The translations under genes were made by a program, and so were the position numbers. Shown in pieces: positions 63,961 to 64,000 of a DNA stretch of 64,000 nt (the first letter of the stretch is position 1; each line of letters opens with the position of its first letter). The stretch covers positions 30,492,001 to 30,556,000 of the forward strand of contig CM072801.1 of NCBI GenBank assembly GCA_037013495.1. The letters are read 5' to 3'. Below the pieces are notes generated by a model. That model saw only the letters and a program-made list of their open reading frames with translations. It ran no database searches and was not told the DNA's origin. Source of the DNA: Hippophae tibetana (lineage: Eukaryota; Streptophyta; Magnoliopsida; Rosales; Elaeagnaceae).

Positions 63961-64000
63961 ATTGCCTAAAAACACACTGCAAGAATAGTTTAGGTATCGG
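63961..64000 (+). repeat. Abrupt junction: ~190 bp of monomer missing
   Basis: The last G monomer runs to TTTATTTAAATTC at 63960. It then passes directly into ATTGCCTAAAAACACACTGC, a position normally about 197 bp further on. The sequence after the junction has AAAAACACAC, the spelling of older monomers, instead of the local AAAAGCACAC, and also GTTTAGGTATCGG. It is either a deletion or the edge of the G/H block against another variant. The window ends 36 bases later, so I cannot tell which. Confidence 0.75.

Larger units (their letters stand above)
1..64000 (+). repeat. Satellite array, ~645-bp monomer, 99 tandem copies
   Basis: One monomer repeats head to tail through the whole window with no inserted foreign sequence. 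Landmark TGGCATCTC (or TGTCATCTC / TAGCATCTC) occurs 99 times between 411 and 63603. Nearly all intervals are 643-649 bp; the one exception is 575 bp (37204 to 37779). In order from the landmark, a monomer contains: the GTTC(A/C)AATTTGATCATC box; CATTTGGTATCAAAGCC; GAATTTTACATTTAAAAA; CACAAAGAAAGATAGATAT; a long T-rich stretch ending CTTTGTACCTTTTTCTTG; TTTCAAGAAAAACTAGG; GCATCGAAATGACTATT; TTCGATTCCTAAAA; and AGTTTAGTTATCGGCATTTT. I could not see a regular shorter period inside the monomer, although no self-comparison was run. The family is not one I recognise. Location in heterochromatin is inferred from array size and uniformity. Confidence 0.97.

Noticed and set aside
1-64000. CRISPR array
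   Set aside because: The repeat unit is about 645 bp and continuous, with no short repeat/spacer alternation.

Overview
This window is tandem satellite DNA from end to end. A monomer of about 645 bp, always in the same orientation, repeats 99 times. I tracked it by the landmark TGGCATCTC and its variants TGTCATCTC and TAGCATCTC, from 411 to 63603, with a mean spacing near 645 bp. I found no host gene, tRNA, rRNA, CRISPR array or intact mobile element. The DNA is strongly A+T-rich, and the + strand is T-rich. It looks like a slice of a nuclear heterochromatic (pericentromeric, centromeric or subtelomeric) array from a eukaryote. A plant is my best guess, because each monomer carries a motif close to the initiator-Met tRNA primer-binding site common in plant LTR retrotransposons, but nothing here names the species.

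Two monomer superfamilies recur. The alpha type reads AAAAGATAGGTGGCATCTC followed by TTGCGTTGTAATCTG. The beta type reads TAATAGGTTGGTGGCATCTC followed by TTGCATTGTTTTCTG. They are arranged into different higher-order repeats (HORs) along the window. 1-1300 holds loose alpha monomers. 1301-4890 is a 1,290-bp dimer, about 2.8 copies. 4891-8153 is mixed dimers. 8154-25580 is a 3,872-bp hexamer, itself two diverged trimers, present as three full copies with partial flanks. 25581-28168 contains a 648-bp monomer in about 2.8 near-identical copies. 28169-39715 is older and more diverged, with a 2,583-bp tetramer in three copies plus a three-monomer insertion. 39716-43581 holds three diverged dimers. 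43582-63960 is a very uniform 1,291-1,293-bp dimer containing a block repeated at an offset of 7,748 bp. 63961-64000 is an abrupt rearranged junction.

The window therefore records several local expansion centres inside one array: unequal crossovers, a conversion-like tract near 15.4-16.3 kb, recombinant monomers at 50.7 and 51.3 kb, and CG-to-CA/TG decay between monomer types. The many short reading frames recur only because the monomer recurs. I do not call any of them a gene. The most notable inference is that the monomer may descend from the LTR/5'-leader junction of an LTR retrotransposon. All comparisons were made by eye.
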